A DNA stretch of 64,000 nt from Enoplosus armatus (lineage: Eukaryota; Chordata; Actinopteri; Centrarchiformes; Enoplosidae), in assembly GCF_043641665.1 (NCBI RefSeq), contig NC_092203.1, positions 62,001 through 126,000 on the forward strand. Reading direction: 5' to 3'. Shown here piece by piece: positions 1-18,200 of the stretch (its first letter is position 1; the number at the start of each line of letters is the position of its first letter). The notes under the pieces were generated by a model. That model was not told where the DNA came from. It saw only the letters and a list, made by a program, of their open reading frames with translations, and did no database searches. The position numbers and the translations under genes are program-made.

Positions 1-6
1 TCTTAC

Positions 7-210
7 CAGCAGTTATCTGAGTGTGCGTGGGGCTGGAGAAGGTGGCAGAGTTGAGTGCTGCAGATTGGCGGGTGTTGGCGGAGGGTTGATGGTGATGGTG
101 ATGAGGAGGCGTCACCCTCATCGAGCTCCTTCTCAGATGTTCCAGCTCTGTTAACCTCTCAGAGAAAGCCAGAGAGCCAGGTTTGACCTCGTCCATCTTC
201 TGACGATGAC
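7..210 (-). CDS. runx1: RUNX exon after the Runt domain (204 nt)
   Basis: The reverse strand reads acceptor tctctcacttccag, then an open exon, then donor G|GTAAGA. The carried-over C completes CGT, giving RHRQK at the end of the Runt domain, which holds the basic/nuclear-localisation stretch. [19 protein letters not shown] follows, close to the RUNX1 linker (KPGSLSFSERLSELEQLRR), then MRVTPP, a run of five histidines and a Ser/Asn/Gln/Thr-rich stretch. The length of 204 nt compares with 192 nt for the human RUNX1 exon as I recall it. The exon ends in phase 1, so coding continues beyond the left edge. The histidine run is local and not part of the mammalian sequence I know. Confidence 0.93.
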
Positions 211-444
211 CTGGAAGTGAGAGATGACATGAAACTGTCATGATTCCTGATGGTCACATTTAATTGCAACACAGAGATATGTAGAGGTGATTGGTAAGAA
301 AATTACTTCATGCCTGTAATCTGATTCCATAATCCAGGGATTACAGTAACAGTTACAACCCAACAACGTCCCGTGTAACACACTGTCTGCTATTGCGTTC
401 AAGAATCTGACGATGGGCGCCGCATAGGGGTCTGGCTGTCTTGC

Positions 445-448
<4 letters not shown>

Positions 449-500
<52 letters not shown>
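449..500 (+). repeat. (TG)26 microsatellite
   Basis: This is a perfect dinucleotide run in the intron between the exons at 7-210 and 3509-3613. A shorter (TG)11 run follows at 595-616. Open frames translating to Thr-His or Cys-Val repeats here are not genes. Confidence 0.97.
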
Positions 501-501
<1 letters not shown>

Positions 502-617
502 TAGTCTGTCACGCTGTCTGTGGTGTTGGCTGCACTTCAAAGCACTGAGACTGAGATCCAGTTACAGGCACTTCCTCCCAATGGGGGAAGTGTGCGTGTG
601 TGTGTGTGTGTGTGTGG

Positions 618-1290
618 GTGAGTTAGAGATGAGTGATGGTTATTCACAGCTGAGCGGCACTGGCAGGAGTCTTCCTCTCTTTCTGTCACCTCACATCTCT
701 CCTGACTCTTCTGACCAGTGTCGCTCTGTTCAGTTCAGTTCCATTTAACATGAATGAGAATTATTCTTATGACATATATTAATGTTTATTAGCAAAATAA
801 AATATCTGTCTTTCTCTTCTTCTTGCTTTCATCTGCCGTTAGATATGTTTCATCAGACTGAGTGGCAGAGAAATTCAGTGTTGCATCAGGTTCCTTATTC
901 AGACTCACTCAGCTGAGAGTTTGTCTGGAGGGATTAGAGGTATGTCTTCACTAGCTACTCTGTTGACTTCAAAACAACAATATGACAAATATTAAATACA
1001 ACTTTACGTGATCAAATAAAAACATTAGATCCAAACAATATTCTATGTATAATACAATTTTTTCAGCACATAAATGACATAACATTTGTATGTATGTATG
1101 TATTCCAACTTTATAAGGCAGGTATGCAACATAGGAAGGGGCCTATAAATAGTGAATTAAGATCAGATATTACATGAATTTTGTGAGTACAGAGCAGGGT
1201 ATAATAGCAATGATGATCTTGATGAAAATGATTACTGCTGTTATAACCCTCACCCAATCTTTCTTAAATTGTTGTTGTGTCCCTCTATGT
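618..1290. other. Intron sequence, nothing recognised
   Basis: AT-rich intron DNA without a supported gene, RNA or named repeat. There is a short TATG run near 1086-1100. Confidence 0.6.
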
Positions 1291-1299
1291 ACAACCCTA

Positions 1300-1515
1300 T
1301 AGGCAGACCAGAATATTGATATTGGATGATTCTGCAAAACCCTGGATTATATCCAATGCCAACATTTTTTAAATTGCTTTCTATAGCAGCATATTGTAAA
1401 TATGGAATGGTTGAGGTTAGGGAAAGATTGGGGTTATGGTTAATAAAAAACATTCCACTTTGGCACTGAATGTTGGCATTTGACGTAATTCATGAGGTGC
1501 AAAGTCGTAAAGTAT
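1300..1515 (+). repeat. Dispersed repeat, copy A of three
   Basis: The core around AATATTGATATTGG and CTGCAAAACCCTGGATTA recurs at 5406-5525 almost unchanged and, more diverged, at 19722-19960. Copies A and C also share a GTTAGGGAAAGAT stretch. No transposase is visible, and I cannot name the family. It is probably a short non-autonomous teleost element. Confidence 0.65.
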
Positions 1516-1577
1516 GATCATAATTCCTAGGGATAATCAGAATCAGAATCAGAAACTGTTTATTGCCAAGTAACATA

Positions 1578-2829
1578 CACTATATGGACAAAAGTATTGG
1601 GCCACTCCTCTTAATCGTTGAATTTAGGTGTTTCATTCAGTCCCATTGCCACAGGTGTATAAAATCAAGCACCTAGCCATGCAGTCTGCCTTTACAAACA
1701 TTTGTGAAAGAATGGGTCGTTCTAAAGAGCTCACTGAATTCGAACGTGGTATTGTAATAGGATGCCACCATTGCAACAAGTCAGTTCGTGAAATTTCTTC
1801 TCTCCTAGATATTCCACGATCAGCTGTAAGTGGTATTATTGCAAAGTGGAAACGTTTAGGAACCACAGCAACTCAGCCACGAAGTGGCAGACCACGTAAT
1901 GTTAAAGAGCGGGGTCGCCGAGTGCTGAGGCGCATAGTGCGTAAAAGGCGCCAAAGCTCTGCTGACTGAATAACTGCAGAGTTCCAAACCAGCTCTGGCA
2001 TTAATATCAGCACCAAAATTGTGCGCCGGGAGCTTCGTGGCATGGGTTTCCATGTCCGAGCAGCTGCATGCAAACCTTACATCACCAAGCACAATGCCAA
2101 GCGTCGGATGGAGCGTTGTAAAGCACGCCGCCACTGGACTCTGGAGCAGTGGAAACGTGTCCTGTGGAGTGATGAATCACGCTTCTCTATCTGGCAGTCT
2201 GATGGACGAGTCTGGGTTTTGGCGAATGCCAGGAGAACATTACCTGCCTGACTGCATTATGCCAACTGTAAAGTTTGGTGGAGGAGGGATAATGCTATGG
2301 GGTTGTTTTTCTGGGGTTGGCCTAGGCCCCTTAGTTCCAGTGAAGGGAAATCTTAATGCTTCATCTTACCAAATCATTTTGGACAATTCTATGCTTCCAA
2401 CTTTGTGGAAACAGTTTTGGGGAAGGCCCTTTTCTATTCCAGCATGACTGTGCCCCAGTGCACAAAGCAAGGTCCATAAAAGCATGGTTGGATGAGTTTG
2501 GTGAGGAAGAACTTGACTGGCCCGCACAGCGACCTGACCTCAACCCCACTGAACCCCTTTGGGATGAACTACAACGGAGATTCCGAGCCAGGCCCTCTCG
2601 TCCAACATCAGTGTCTGACCTCACAAATGCTCTTCTGGATGAATGGGCAAAAATTCCCATAGACACGCTCCAAAAAATTGTAGAAAGCCTTCCCAGAAGA
2701 GTGGAAGCTGTTATAGCTGCAAAGGGGGGGACCAACTTCATATTAATGCCTATGAATTTGGAATGGGATTTCATAAAAGCTCCTGTAGGTGTAATGTGTA
2801 GGTGGCCCAATACTTTTGTCCATATAGTG
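1578..2829 (+). mobile_element. Tc1-like DNA transposon (1.25 kb), TA target duplication
   Basis: The terminal inverted repeats start CACTATATGGACAAAAGTAT on the left and mirror it on the right (GGCCCAATACTTTTGTCCAT, then ATAGTG). TA dinucleotides flank both ends (1576-1577 and 2830-2831). The terminal repeats are about 28 bp and look nearly perfect. The element carries one broken transposase gene. Removing it together with one TA restores the LINE-like repeat exactly as seen in the second copy near 61.55 kb. Confidence 0.95.
1712..2728 (+). pseudogene. Tc1-family DD34E transposase, decayed
   Basis: The sequence reads from MGRSKELTEFERG (N-terminal paired-like helix-turn-helix, including SVREIS and GRPR) through an in-frame TGA stop at 1967-1969. 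It continues in the same frame to the first catalytic region, [11 protein letters not shown] one-base shift near 2210-2225 moves it to the frame encoding [14 protein letters not shown] second shift near 2412-2425 moves it to the frame with [11 protein letters not shown] and RPDLNPTEPLWDEL. All three acidic catalytic residues survive, with 34 residues between the second D and the E. One stop and two frameshifts make it non-coding. Confidence 0.93.
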
Positions 2830-3012
2830 TACATTACAAGGAATTTGCCGTGGTCTGATGGTGCTGACAACAAACATGTATAGATACATACATGTCATCC
2901 AACATATAAAGGTAAAAAATAACAGTAGTGACCAAATAAAGTGTCCAGTAGGGGGTGGGTGCGTTAATGTAATGCAGGGGGGACAGGGGCGGTGTAAGTC
3001 TTTGGCCATGTA

Positions 3013-5400
<2,388 letters not shown>

Positions 5401-5405
5401 AGATA

Positions 5406-5525
5406 CAATCCTGTTGCCAGACAGAATATTGATATTGGACAATTCTGCAAAACCCTGGATTAAGTGCAATGACAAAGTTTTAACACGCCCAATGCCCATT
5501 TACAATGATTTGTAATTTCTGTTTT
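5406..5525 (+). repeat. Dispersed repeat, copy B of three
   Basis: GCCAGACAGAATATTGATAT and the following CTGCAAAACCCTGGATTA match copy A at 1300-1515 and, less closely, copy C at 19722-19960. Confidence 0.65.
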
Positions 5526-5942
5526 TTGTGCTACATTAAAATTAAATGTGAACCACAACTAACTGGCACAAATTGACACTGTGCTGTTTACTGTGGATAC
5601 AGACAGCAGACCAACTCCATACGGATGGCCACTAGAGGGCATGTCACCACCTAAAACCTCCCTGTCTCTCTTTTCTGTGTCTTCCTCCAGTAATACACAC
5701 ATATAAAGAGCATACTGACTGTGTACTGTATGTTCTGCTGTATACACAGTGTATGTTGCGTAAACATTACTTTATATAAACAAATAAACGGAGTAGTATA
5801 AATTGTGTACAGTGTAAAGAAACACTGAGTGTGTTTTTGTGCAGGTTGTTTACAGAGAGAGTTTACTGTAGAGAGAGACAGGGGGAGGGAGAGAACAGCT
5901 GAAGTCTTTGTGTCTGTTGTGTCTATCAGCCAGCCGGTGCCA

Positions 5943-5982
<40 letters not shown>

Positions 5983-7300
5983 TAGATTACTAAATCACAA
6001 ATGTGTGCGTGCGTGTCTTGACAACAGTGTTTTCCGGGACTTTCTCTCTAATCGCCCCCATGTCTCTCTCACTCTCTGTAGATAACAGCGGATTTCACAC
6101 ATGAGGTGAGTTGTGTGTGTGCATCATGTCAGGGCTTGCTGAATCAGGGTTGTCCAGTTTTTCTCACAATCAGCCGATCAGACAGAATCTCTTACACCGT
6201 CTTCAACAAAGCAATGTGTGTGTGTGCTCCCGAAATAACAAGGTGGTGTTTGTGTGTCTGTGCATGTGTGTTCACACACAATCACATATTGTGAAAGAGA
6301 AAAATGGCAGCTCTGTTTAAAAGAGGAACTGAAAGAGACTGAAAACTGGTGGCACACACACCCACACAAACAGTGGCAGTAGGCTGAACCATCATATGAA
6401 ACAAACACAAGACATGATAGATCTTGCGTCATCATCGTCATCATCACTGACTTTACGTGTGTATCAATGAAGTAGTGTCTTATTACAGCCAAACTCACCA
6501 TTTAGTTGTTCTCAGTTACATTTCTTTCTGTGTAAACAGTAAAATCAGCAGCATATCTGTTAACCAGGAACCTGTTTCACCAAACATAATTTCTCATGTT
6601 TCACTGGTTAAAATAAATGAGCCTGCAACATCCCCGTAGCACATTCATCAGTGAACAGTGACGCTGCTGCTATGCATTCAGATGCTGATCACTGAACCAC
6701 TGTTTAATGATTGCAAAGTAATCTGACAAAATAAATAAATACAGTTTATTAACAACTGCTGTACTGTGGGGCTACACTTGAGACAGGAAGTTGACTTCTT
6801 AACACAGCCAACAACCATGTCTGAGCCAGATTTATCAGCCGTTCAGACTGAAACAGCACTGGGGGCGTTCTGCTTCAGGTACCAAAGAGATCCTGGAAGG
6901 TTGGTTTGGATAACAGATCCATGAGTTTAACGGTATATAGATGCCATAGATGACATAACATTCTCCATGTGGGGACGAAAGTTGGGAACATAATAAAGCC
7001 TACTGCTGTGAGAAAGCAGAGACGAAGGTTACGAACTGTAACAGTCCACATGGGGGCAGATGAGGGAATAGAAAGGTATAACAATGCATATATTTTTATG
7101 CTTTTCTCTTTATAGGCCTAAGTGAGGTGATGTAAGAACCTGAACATCAGAGCTTCTGTACTGAGTGTTTTGTCAGAGGGACTGATATCAGCTGATTGGC
7201 CTGTCGGCGCATGGAGAGCTGCCTTTTCTCCCTCCTCTGCTTCTAGCTGGACTGTTACAGTGTGTAACCTTCATCTCTTCTTCCTCACAGTGGTATTCTT
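5526..7300. other. Intron sequence with a (CA) run
   Basis: A (CA)n microsatellite lies at 5945-5981 and several short GT-rich patches at 6110-6350. No exon or named element was recognised. Confidence 0.55.
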
Positions 7301-7310
7301 TATTTTGTTC

Positions 7311-7338
7311 GGGTTAGGGTTAGGGTTAACCCTAACCC
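7311..7338. repeat. Telomere-type hexamers in palindromic order
   Basis: Nearly three GGGTTA units run directly into nearly two AACCCT units, a head-to-head arrangement of the vertebrate telomere motif with TTAA at the centre. Confidence 0.85.
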
Positions 7339-7359
7339 TTTACCCTTCACCCCCTGTTT

Positions 7360-7470
7360 CACGTTAAAACGTGATAAATAGTATATTGTTATAACAAGAA
7401 AAGTATCTTGTTATCACGTGAAAAATATCTTGTTATAACAATAAACGTATCACGTTATAATGTGATACTG
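7360..7470. repeat. Cluster of short palindromes (TTGTTATAACAA type)
   Basis: TTGTTATAACAA occurs twice, with near-palindromic ATCACGTTATAATGTGAT and CACGTG-containing units between and after. A related degenerate block lies at 59770-59985. The symmetry resembles a foldback or MITE-type element. Family unknown. Confidence 0.55.
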
Positions 7471-10822
<3,352 letters not shown>

Positions 10823-10858
<36 letters not shown>

Positions 10859-10936
10859 TGCATCATAACAATCATCCATTATCAGTAAAAGGCAGTGACA
10901 TCCGCTCATGACACTCCATAATGATGCATAATGCAC

Positions 10937-11003
<67 letters not shown>
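10823..11003. repeat. (TG)16 ... (CT)n(CA)n opposed microsatellites
   Basis: (TG)16 at 10823-10854 is followed by (CT)n at 10941-10972 running directly into (CA)n at 10973-11003. The TG and CA arrays are reverse complements of each other. Confidence 0.95.
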
Positions 11004-12184
<1,181 letters not shown>

Positions 12185-12336
12185 CTCCACCATGCCGCGG
12201 TCGACCATGCGCAGTTTGCCCACCAGAGTGGACCCGCCTCCGGCCTCCTGGGCGCCCAGGGGCAGGGCCTCAGCCATCTTCCCCCCAGAGGCGAGGGTAG
12301 TAGAGGAGGGTGTGTAACGCCGGCCGGGGGCTGGGT
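12185..12336 (-). CDS. runx1: RUNX first common exon (152 nt)
   Basis: Acceptor ctctctttcag and donor GAG|GTATAA. Entered in phase 1 from either promoter's first exon (G+AC = Asp), it encodes [20 protein letters not shown], then [20 protein letters not shown], then [11 protein letters not shown]. The order of motifs follows RUNX1 (RRFTPPST, GKMSEALPLGA, GKLR, DR-MVEV). The GGK-Met may serve as an internal start, as in other RUNX genes, but that is inference. The exon is GC-richer than its surroundings. Confidence 0.96.
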
Positions 12337-14442
12337 CTGAAAGAGAGAAGAGATGAGGTTAGTTGAGTTAAATTCCTAAATATCTCCACATTGATGATAG
12401 AGTCAACAAATACAGACAAATATCTGAGGAGGTGAACCATAAAGCCAGAGCTTTACTCATTCAACAGAAAATGAATCTGATAATTAATTCATCAGTAGTC
12501 CAAATTCCAAGTGTTGATGTCTTCTGGTTTCCTTAGTCTTCTATAATAATACACTGAATATCTTTGAAGGCTGTAAGGGATATTTTAGATTAAATGAAAA
12601 TAATTATCATTTTCCAGACTGACCACAAAAACAGGACCCTTGAATGAATTGTGGTTGATCTGGTGTTAATGTTGTAAAGGAGTTACTGCGTGATATACAA
12701 GATTGTGTTCATGTTGTATGAATTGAGCACAAATGTAATGATGAAAATCACTGTAACAGACAGAAAGAGGGTGTGTAAAACCAGACAGATGAAGTTCACA
12801 TTGACACATAGTGCATGATGACACACACTGACTTGAATACCACAATGTGTAGTCATGAAACCAAAGACAACAGCAACACTCTTCAAACTCTCTTCTTCTT
12901 TAGCTGAATAATGGGGAGATAAACTGAGGATGAATATTTCCAATTCAACTCCTGTAACACAATAAACAGAACCTCATCTACTCAGAGGAGTGAATGAAGC
13001 AGCTGTCTGTCTGTCTGCAGTGTCAGTGGCTCTGTTGGTTTGTCAGTCAGCCAACCCACAATTGAAGCCACATGCTGGCGAGTTTAGTTTACAGTTTGAA
13101 ACCCTCCCACTGCTACTTTAATGTCCAACTGCAAATGGCCATTGGTTTTCACACAGGAGGCCTCAGACACAAATTCACTACAGTCTATACCTTCAGTGGT
13201 GAGTCCACACCAACTGCAAACTTCCCTTGTGAGTTCCCAACATTATGTCTGGTTGAGATCTGGAGTCTATGAGTGTACATGGAGCCTGAGACACTAAACA
13301 TATTTGAATAACGTTAGATAAGAAGATTTGACGAATGTGTCATCTCTTAGTGTTAGAAATCATATTTAGGTTAAGGCACTGCAGCATTACAGTCTGTGAC
13401 TATTTGAATATTCCTCCCTTCATTTCAGAAGCTGTGCTGCAGTTAGTAATAATAATAATAATAATAAACATGTTTTAGACAGCTTTGTAATGCCACTGCA
13501 GCTATCTTTCAATGCTCGCTCATGCAGCAGCTATCAGGTTAGAATTTGTTAAGGAAGCAGAGTGCGGGCAGATTGTGCTTACGGCCTGGCGGTTCTACAC
13601 CAAAGGTTGAAGCATCACATCTGTGCCGTTCTGCTACAGCAGCAGCTATGTGAGCTCCTCACTGGTTGGTGATGATGCACTTCACGTCATCATGAAGTGG
13701 CACTATCAACTTAGAGTTGTCTGGTCACTCTTTTATTAAAGAGGTTTCTGTGACTTTTTTGACATTTAGGGAAAATGAAGCAAAAACATAAGGAAGAAAA
13801 ACAAAGACTTTTGTAGTTATAGAAGAAGTAGAGGTATATCCCCATACTTTATATAGGTGCTGTATTTTAAAACCTGATTTATTTTGTTTTTACAGGCCTA
13901 ATATCAGTCCTATATCTCCTGTGACCACATGAGTTCCCAACCCTTAGCTGACCATCTTATACACTGTGAGGCATCATGATCACATCATAATATGAATGAG
14001 CACCATGTTGAGCACTTTTATAATTAACATGATATTAAAGTTATATATGATATAAACGAATAAACAAATTATATTGTAGGAAAGAGATCAGTGTATAATA
14101 CATCACAGTGTACTTTATATTAACTAGTCATAGAATTACTGAGCCCGTCAGTGTTTATGTTCATCAGTTACAGACTGGAAAACATCAGACCCTGCCACCA
14201 GGCTGCCATTAGGATCACATCTACAGGATAACAACACCGCAGAATGGGAATATCATGTTTACATCATTTATATATTTTCAGTCAGTCAGTGTTTCTTTTT
14301 CCTCCGTCTTTCTTTTTGGTAGTGATATAAATGATGTTGCTTGGCGAGGATTTATGATTGAATAACTTTATGGATGGTTTTCTATTAATTTTCCTCCTTT
14401 GTGATCTCAAAGCATCAGAGAAATACTGTAAATGACTTTTAC
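12337..14442. other. P2 intron, nothing recognised
   Basis: This intron separates the P2 first exon from the first common exon. It holds an (AAT)n run at about 13447-13466 and no recognised element. Confidence 0.6.
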
Positions 14443-14470
14443 CGTATTTTGCGTCCCACAGAAACACCAT
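14443..14470 (-). CDS. runx1: RUNX P2 first coding exon (28 nt)
   Basis: ATG at 14468-14470 opens MVFLWDAKY plus a phase-1 G, then donor G|GTAAAAG. Spliced to the exon at 12336, it reads [19 protein letters not shown]. The open frame continues upstream only to a GTG at 14534-14536, not an ATG, so the MVFLW methionine is the supported start. The sequence differs from the MRIPVD start of human P2 products, but its position, phase and joining are as expected for the proximal promoter exon. Confidence 0.85.
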
Positions 14471-14840
14471 TTGTGCGCCACAGTCAGTCCACAGATACTG
14501 AACTTCCCCGATCTTCACTAAAACACAGCACAGCACAAGAAACAGATTCGGTATATGTGTGATAAGTTATCACGTTGACTTGTCGTTATCTGTCCGTAAG
14601 TCGCTGCGCTTTATCCCGTCAGGACGCGCCGGATATCAGCCTTTGAGTATAAGCAGATTTCTTCTCCATGCAGAATAAAAGTCACTTTGAGACTTGAGAG
14701 TGTTCAAAGCTCCTTCTGTCTCCTCGTAGCTGAAATTAAGCTCCCACACTTGTTTGGCAAGTGGAAGGAAACTGACCAAATATGCAGAACAAGAGAAATT
14801 AAGTCTGAGTTGGCTTTAAATCTCCTTTCATCCTGATTTG
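14471..14840 (-). other. runx1: Probable P2 5' untranslated region
   Basis: The region between a TATA-like box at 14864-14871 and the ATG at 14470 has no strong intron signals, so the leader may be one exon. The transcription start is not defined by sequence alone. Confidence 0.45.
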
Positions 14841-14863
14841 AACAGCCTATACCTATAGCTATA

Positions 14864-15270
14864 TATTTATAATGGACCGCTACATACAAGCCCCACGCTC
14901 TCTCTCTCTGTTCCCCTGCTATGTCTCTCTGCCTTCCTTGTAGATGAATGGATCTCCCGGCTGACAGCTCAAAGCTTTTTCAGATCTCTGGATTTGCATC
15001 TCATCTGTGCACGAGCAGCCCTCAGCCAATGGAGAGGCTCGTCGCTGGCTGTGACTAGACAGGGGTTGACCAATCAGTGTTATGTCCGTCCGAGAGGAGG
15101 CGGGGTTGAGAGGGGAAGAGTGGAGTAAGCAAAGCTGCACTTCCTCTTGCAATCCCGTCCGAGTGGAGGCGGGGTTGAGAGGGGAAAGAGAGTGGAGAAA
15201 GCAGAGCTGCACTTCCTCTTGCAGAGCCCAGAACCTGACTGCGTCTCTTTGAATCCACCATGTGGTCAAA
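14864..15270 (-). promoter_or_regulatory. runx1: Candidate P2 promoter region
   Basis: On the gene strand a TATAAATA sits at 14864-14871. Further upstream are CCAAT motifs at about 15025 and 15070. Two tandem units (15086-15151, 15155-15223) follow, each with a GGCGGGG GC box and a CACTTCCTCTT motif (reverse AAGAGGAAGTG, the classic PU.1/ETS form). A TGTGGT RUNX motif is at 15261-15266. The region is GC-richer than its flanks. Promoter activity is inferred from position and motifs. Confidence 0.6.
15086..15223. repeat. Tandem duplication, two units of 66 and 69 bp
   Basis: Both units run from CCGTCCGAG to CTTCCTCTTGCA, separated by 3 bp. They differ by a few substitutions and a 3-bp indel. 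Each carries one GC box and one ETS/PU.1-type site. Confidence 0.95.
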
Positions 15271-18200
15271 TACACCGTGATACGCTGCAGGAACGTGTGT
15301 GCATCTGTGGAACACTGCATGTTTAAAAGCCCAACCAGGAAATGAAGTTGTGAAGACAAACGTGTACGAAAAACATTTGTCCAAATGAAGTCAAATTGAA
15401 TAAAGTGTCACAAATAAAGCATTTCCAAATCTCCCGAGGTCATCACACAACCTGAAGAACGGTCCCTCTCTCTTTTCTTCTTCTGTTCATCCAGATGTAC
15501 ATATTTTGATCTCCAACACTATCCGTTTCTTCCGCAACAGCCTCATGTCTCCGGGCCCTCTGGCTTTTGCTGTCACAATAAAGCCAGGCCATCAGTCTCG
15601 GATATGGACGATAGGGGGCAGTATGTGATCTAAGTCATGACACCGAGAGCCCGACTGACTGAACAGCAGCTCCACATTAAAAATACACCACCGAAGCGCT
15701 GAAACCAGACTCCATGTGCGGGAGTTTTATATGCTGTTGTTTCTGAGGAGCAGGAACAGTTAAAGCAGGACTTCAAACATCTCCTAAGTTATTTGGAGCC
15801 ACCTTCAATCTAAATATCACCCACCATGATTTCAATTCAAATCTGGTCTCTGTGTGGATACAAATCATTTCTACAGAAACTGAAATAATGTTAGTCTTAT
15901 TAAGTCACTTTTATGGTTTTAGATAGTTGTAGCATTATTTTAAGGTGCTTTTTGGAAGATTCAATCTTTCATTTGATTGTATTGGTTATGATTCTATAAT
16001 TGCCTTTCTGTTGAATTCTGATTTTGTGTCATCTGTTGTTTGTCGGTAACTCATTATTATTGTTTCTTCTCTTGGCCAGGACACTCTTGAAAAAGAGAAT
16101 CTTTATCTCAATGAGGCTTTCCTATAATTTTTTCACTATAAAATATATAAATATTGTAAGAATGCTGAATATCATGTAATTTAAGTAAACTGCAATAAAA
16201 AAAGAGGATTTCCTGGACAACAAAGGTTAAAAAAATAAAATATAGTGGTGGATGAATCCAGACAAAATTCACAATCATTATCACAGCATTACTGATGTAG
16301 ATATGATATTTCAGTATTCAAAAACACATCTTTTCAGTATATGACATTGATGATGATAATTTAGTTGAACAAAATCCTACATCTTAAATTACAAAAATTG
16401 TATATTAATATTTCCAATTAATTCCTTATGGCTTTAATTTTGATTCAGCTTGTCCTCATTCATCGATGAGAACTGTGATCTACAAAATATTGATATGTTC
16501 CCTGATATGAATGTATGGAGAAATAATAAGTGATGATTTTGAATTATACACAAGCTGTATATGATCTTGTAGGTTTCTTGTAGCTCTCCACAATCTGCTG
16601 GTGAAAGACCAAAAGCAATGATTAGAGTCAAAATTATACCAAATAGTGAAAGTGAATTGGGAGAAGATGCTATTCACAAAAACTATATGCCAAATGCAGC
16701 AAAAAAAGATAAAATGTCCTTAGCAAACAGCACAGCAAAGCTTTTCATTTGAATAAACAGCCAACAGATGATGAAGTGAGGTGCATCCCAGAATACATCC
16801 TGTTATAACGCAGCTTCAAGTTACATTTAACCCATTGTTGTTTCAATTATTCCTAGATCTAAGTATACAATTTAAAACACTTTGTACCATCTCAGCATTG
16901 GTGTTATTTACATACAGTATTGTTACAATGACAACATTGCCACTGATAAGAAATACAGTGTCTCCCTTATTTCTTACAGACAAAGCAATAACATATGAAA
17001 GCAAAGAAAGGCCATAATAAATTGTGAAATGAAATGACTACTTAATATGTTGAAATTTAAATACCACTGAATTGACAGCATTGCAACATTTAACTTTGAA
17101 AACCCTCTATCTTAATTCATATGGTCTGAATTCCTCTCTTCCAATTTTCCAATTGGCCATTTCAGAGTTTGCAAATGAAAGAAAAAAGACAAGAAGATGT
17201 GTGTTTAGTTGCTCATCAGAACTTCTTTCTTGGGTCTCATGGCCGACAGAATATAACCTGATTGGACAGGATGATTCCACTCAGGATATGTTTGTTTTCA
17301 TCTTGAATTTTGGTCTCTAAATTTCATCAAATTTGAACTTTTTAGATATGGAAATGAGTAACTGAATTTGATAAAACATTCTAAACTTAATATCCACTTA
17401 CTGGCATGTTCTGGAGCTGTTGACCATATCACACGCTCTTCATCAGCAGATGTTGTTTGGTCCACTGTCATTTTCTGAATGTTGGACATTGAATGTGTGA
17501 ACCTTAAAAAAATCAAGATTTTGAAATTGCACAACTTAAAATGACTGACTGTAAATTTGAAAGAGGGGAACTCAGACACACACATAAATTCAGTATTTGG
17601 TTTTCAAAGTAAAATATTTCAGTGCTTTAAATTCGGTGGTAAATTTCAACACTAAGGATTCAGTAGGAATTCTGTTTCATCTATTTCATTTCATCAGGTA
17701 TTAAATTCATTATGGCCTTTCTTTGGCTCCATATAACATCTGATCAGTCATAAGTCTGGTGCTTAGTGGTGTCTGTCAGTGTTTGAGGTAAATTATATCA
17801 AATATGGCAACTTTACCAAAACTGAAGATGTAATACTAACTTTGAATTTAAGAAGAGTTTTTAGCTCTTAAATAAGAAGACGGTTAGTAGTCTTTTATAA
17901 AAAGAAACATCAAATTTGTGTGTATCCTGGCTCAACAAGTTTTTGGTTTCCAGTACCACCAAACTTACAGAAAGTTAAGTTTTATGTTGTTTGTCAGTAC
18001 AATGAATTTACTGGTTAAGGGTCAAATATACAGGATTCTTTGCACCTGCATGTTTCAGTAAGGCCTTTTTGGGAGTCAGTCGGTTTGATTTGAGTTAACT
18101 CAACATGCTGTCGGATGAGTTTTAGGGAAACGCCAGTCTGCCTCTGCATCCATCCCTCGGTAGCCAAAGGGGGGATGATAAAAAATGTAAACGCCTCCAC

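Larger units (their letters stand above)
1535..3012 (-). repeat. LINE-like 3' end, interrupted by a Tc1 element
   Basis: The repeat begins with tandem AATCAG units and CAGAAACTGTTTATTGCCAA. It is cut at 1575 and resumes at 2832 with CATTACAAGGAATTTGC, running to about 3012. A second, uninterrupted copy lies on the opposite strand at 61313-61590. Both copies share a CACC-rich segment (reverse frame HPPPTGHFIW) and RPQQIPCNV-like coding. The terminal hexamer repeat is typical of non-LTR retrotransposon tails. No reverse transcriptase is left in this piece, so the family is unassigned. Confidence 0.75.

Noticed and set aside
238..540. Open frames with Thr-His or Cys-Val runs here and at many CA/GT arrays
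   Set aside because: They are direct translations of dinucleotide microsatellites and have no other coding signal.
2361..2873. 170-codon minus-strand frame across the Tc1 element
   Set aside because: It is a shadow of the plus-strand transposase remnant, which carries the real catalytic motifs.
7311..7338. Chromosome-end fusion site
   Set aside because: Only about five hexamers are present, next to a palindrome cluster; too short to claim an ancestral fusion.
14471..14536. 22 extra codons upstream of MVFLW in the P2 first exon
   Set aside because: The frame begins at a GTG, not an ATG; the first ATG in frame is the MVFLW methionine.
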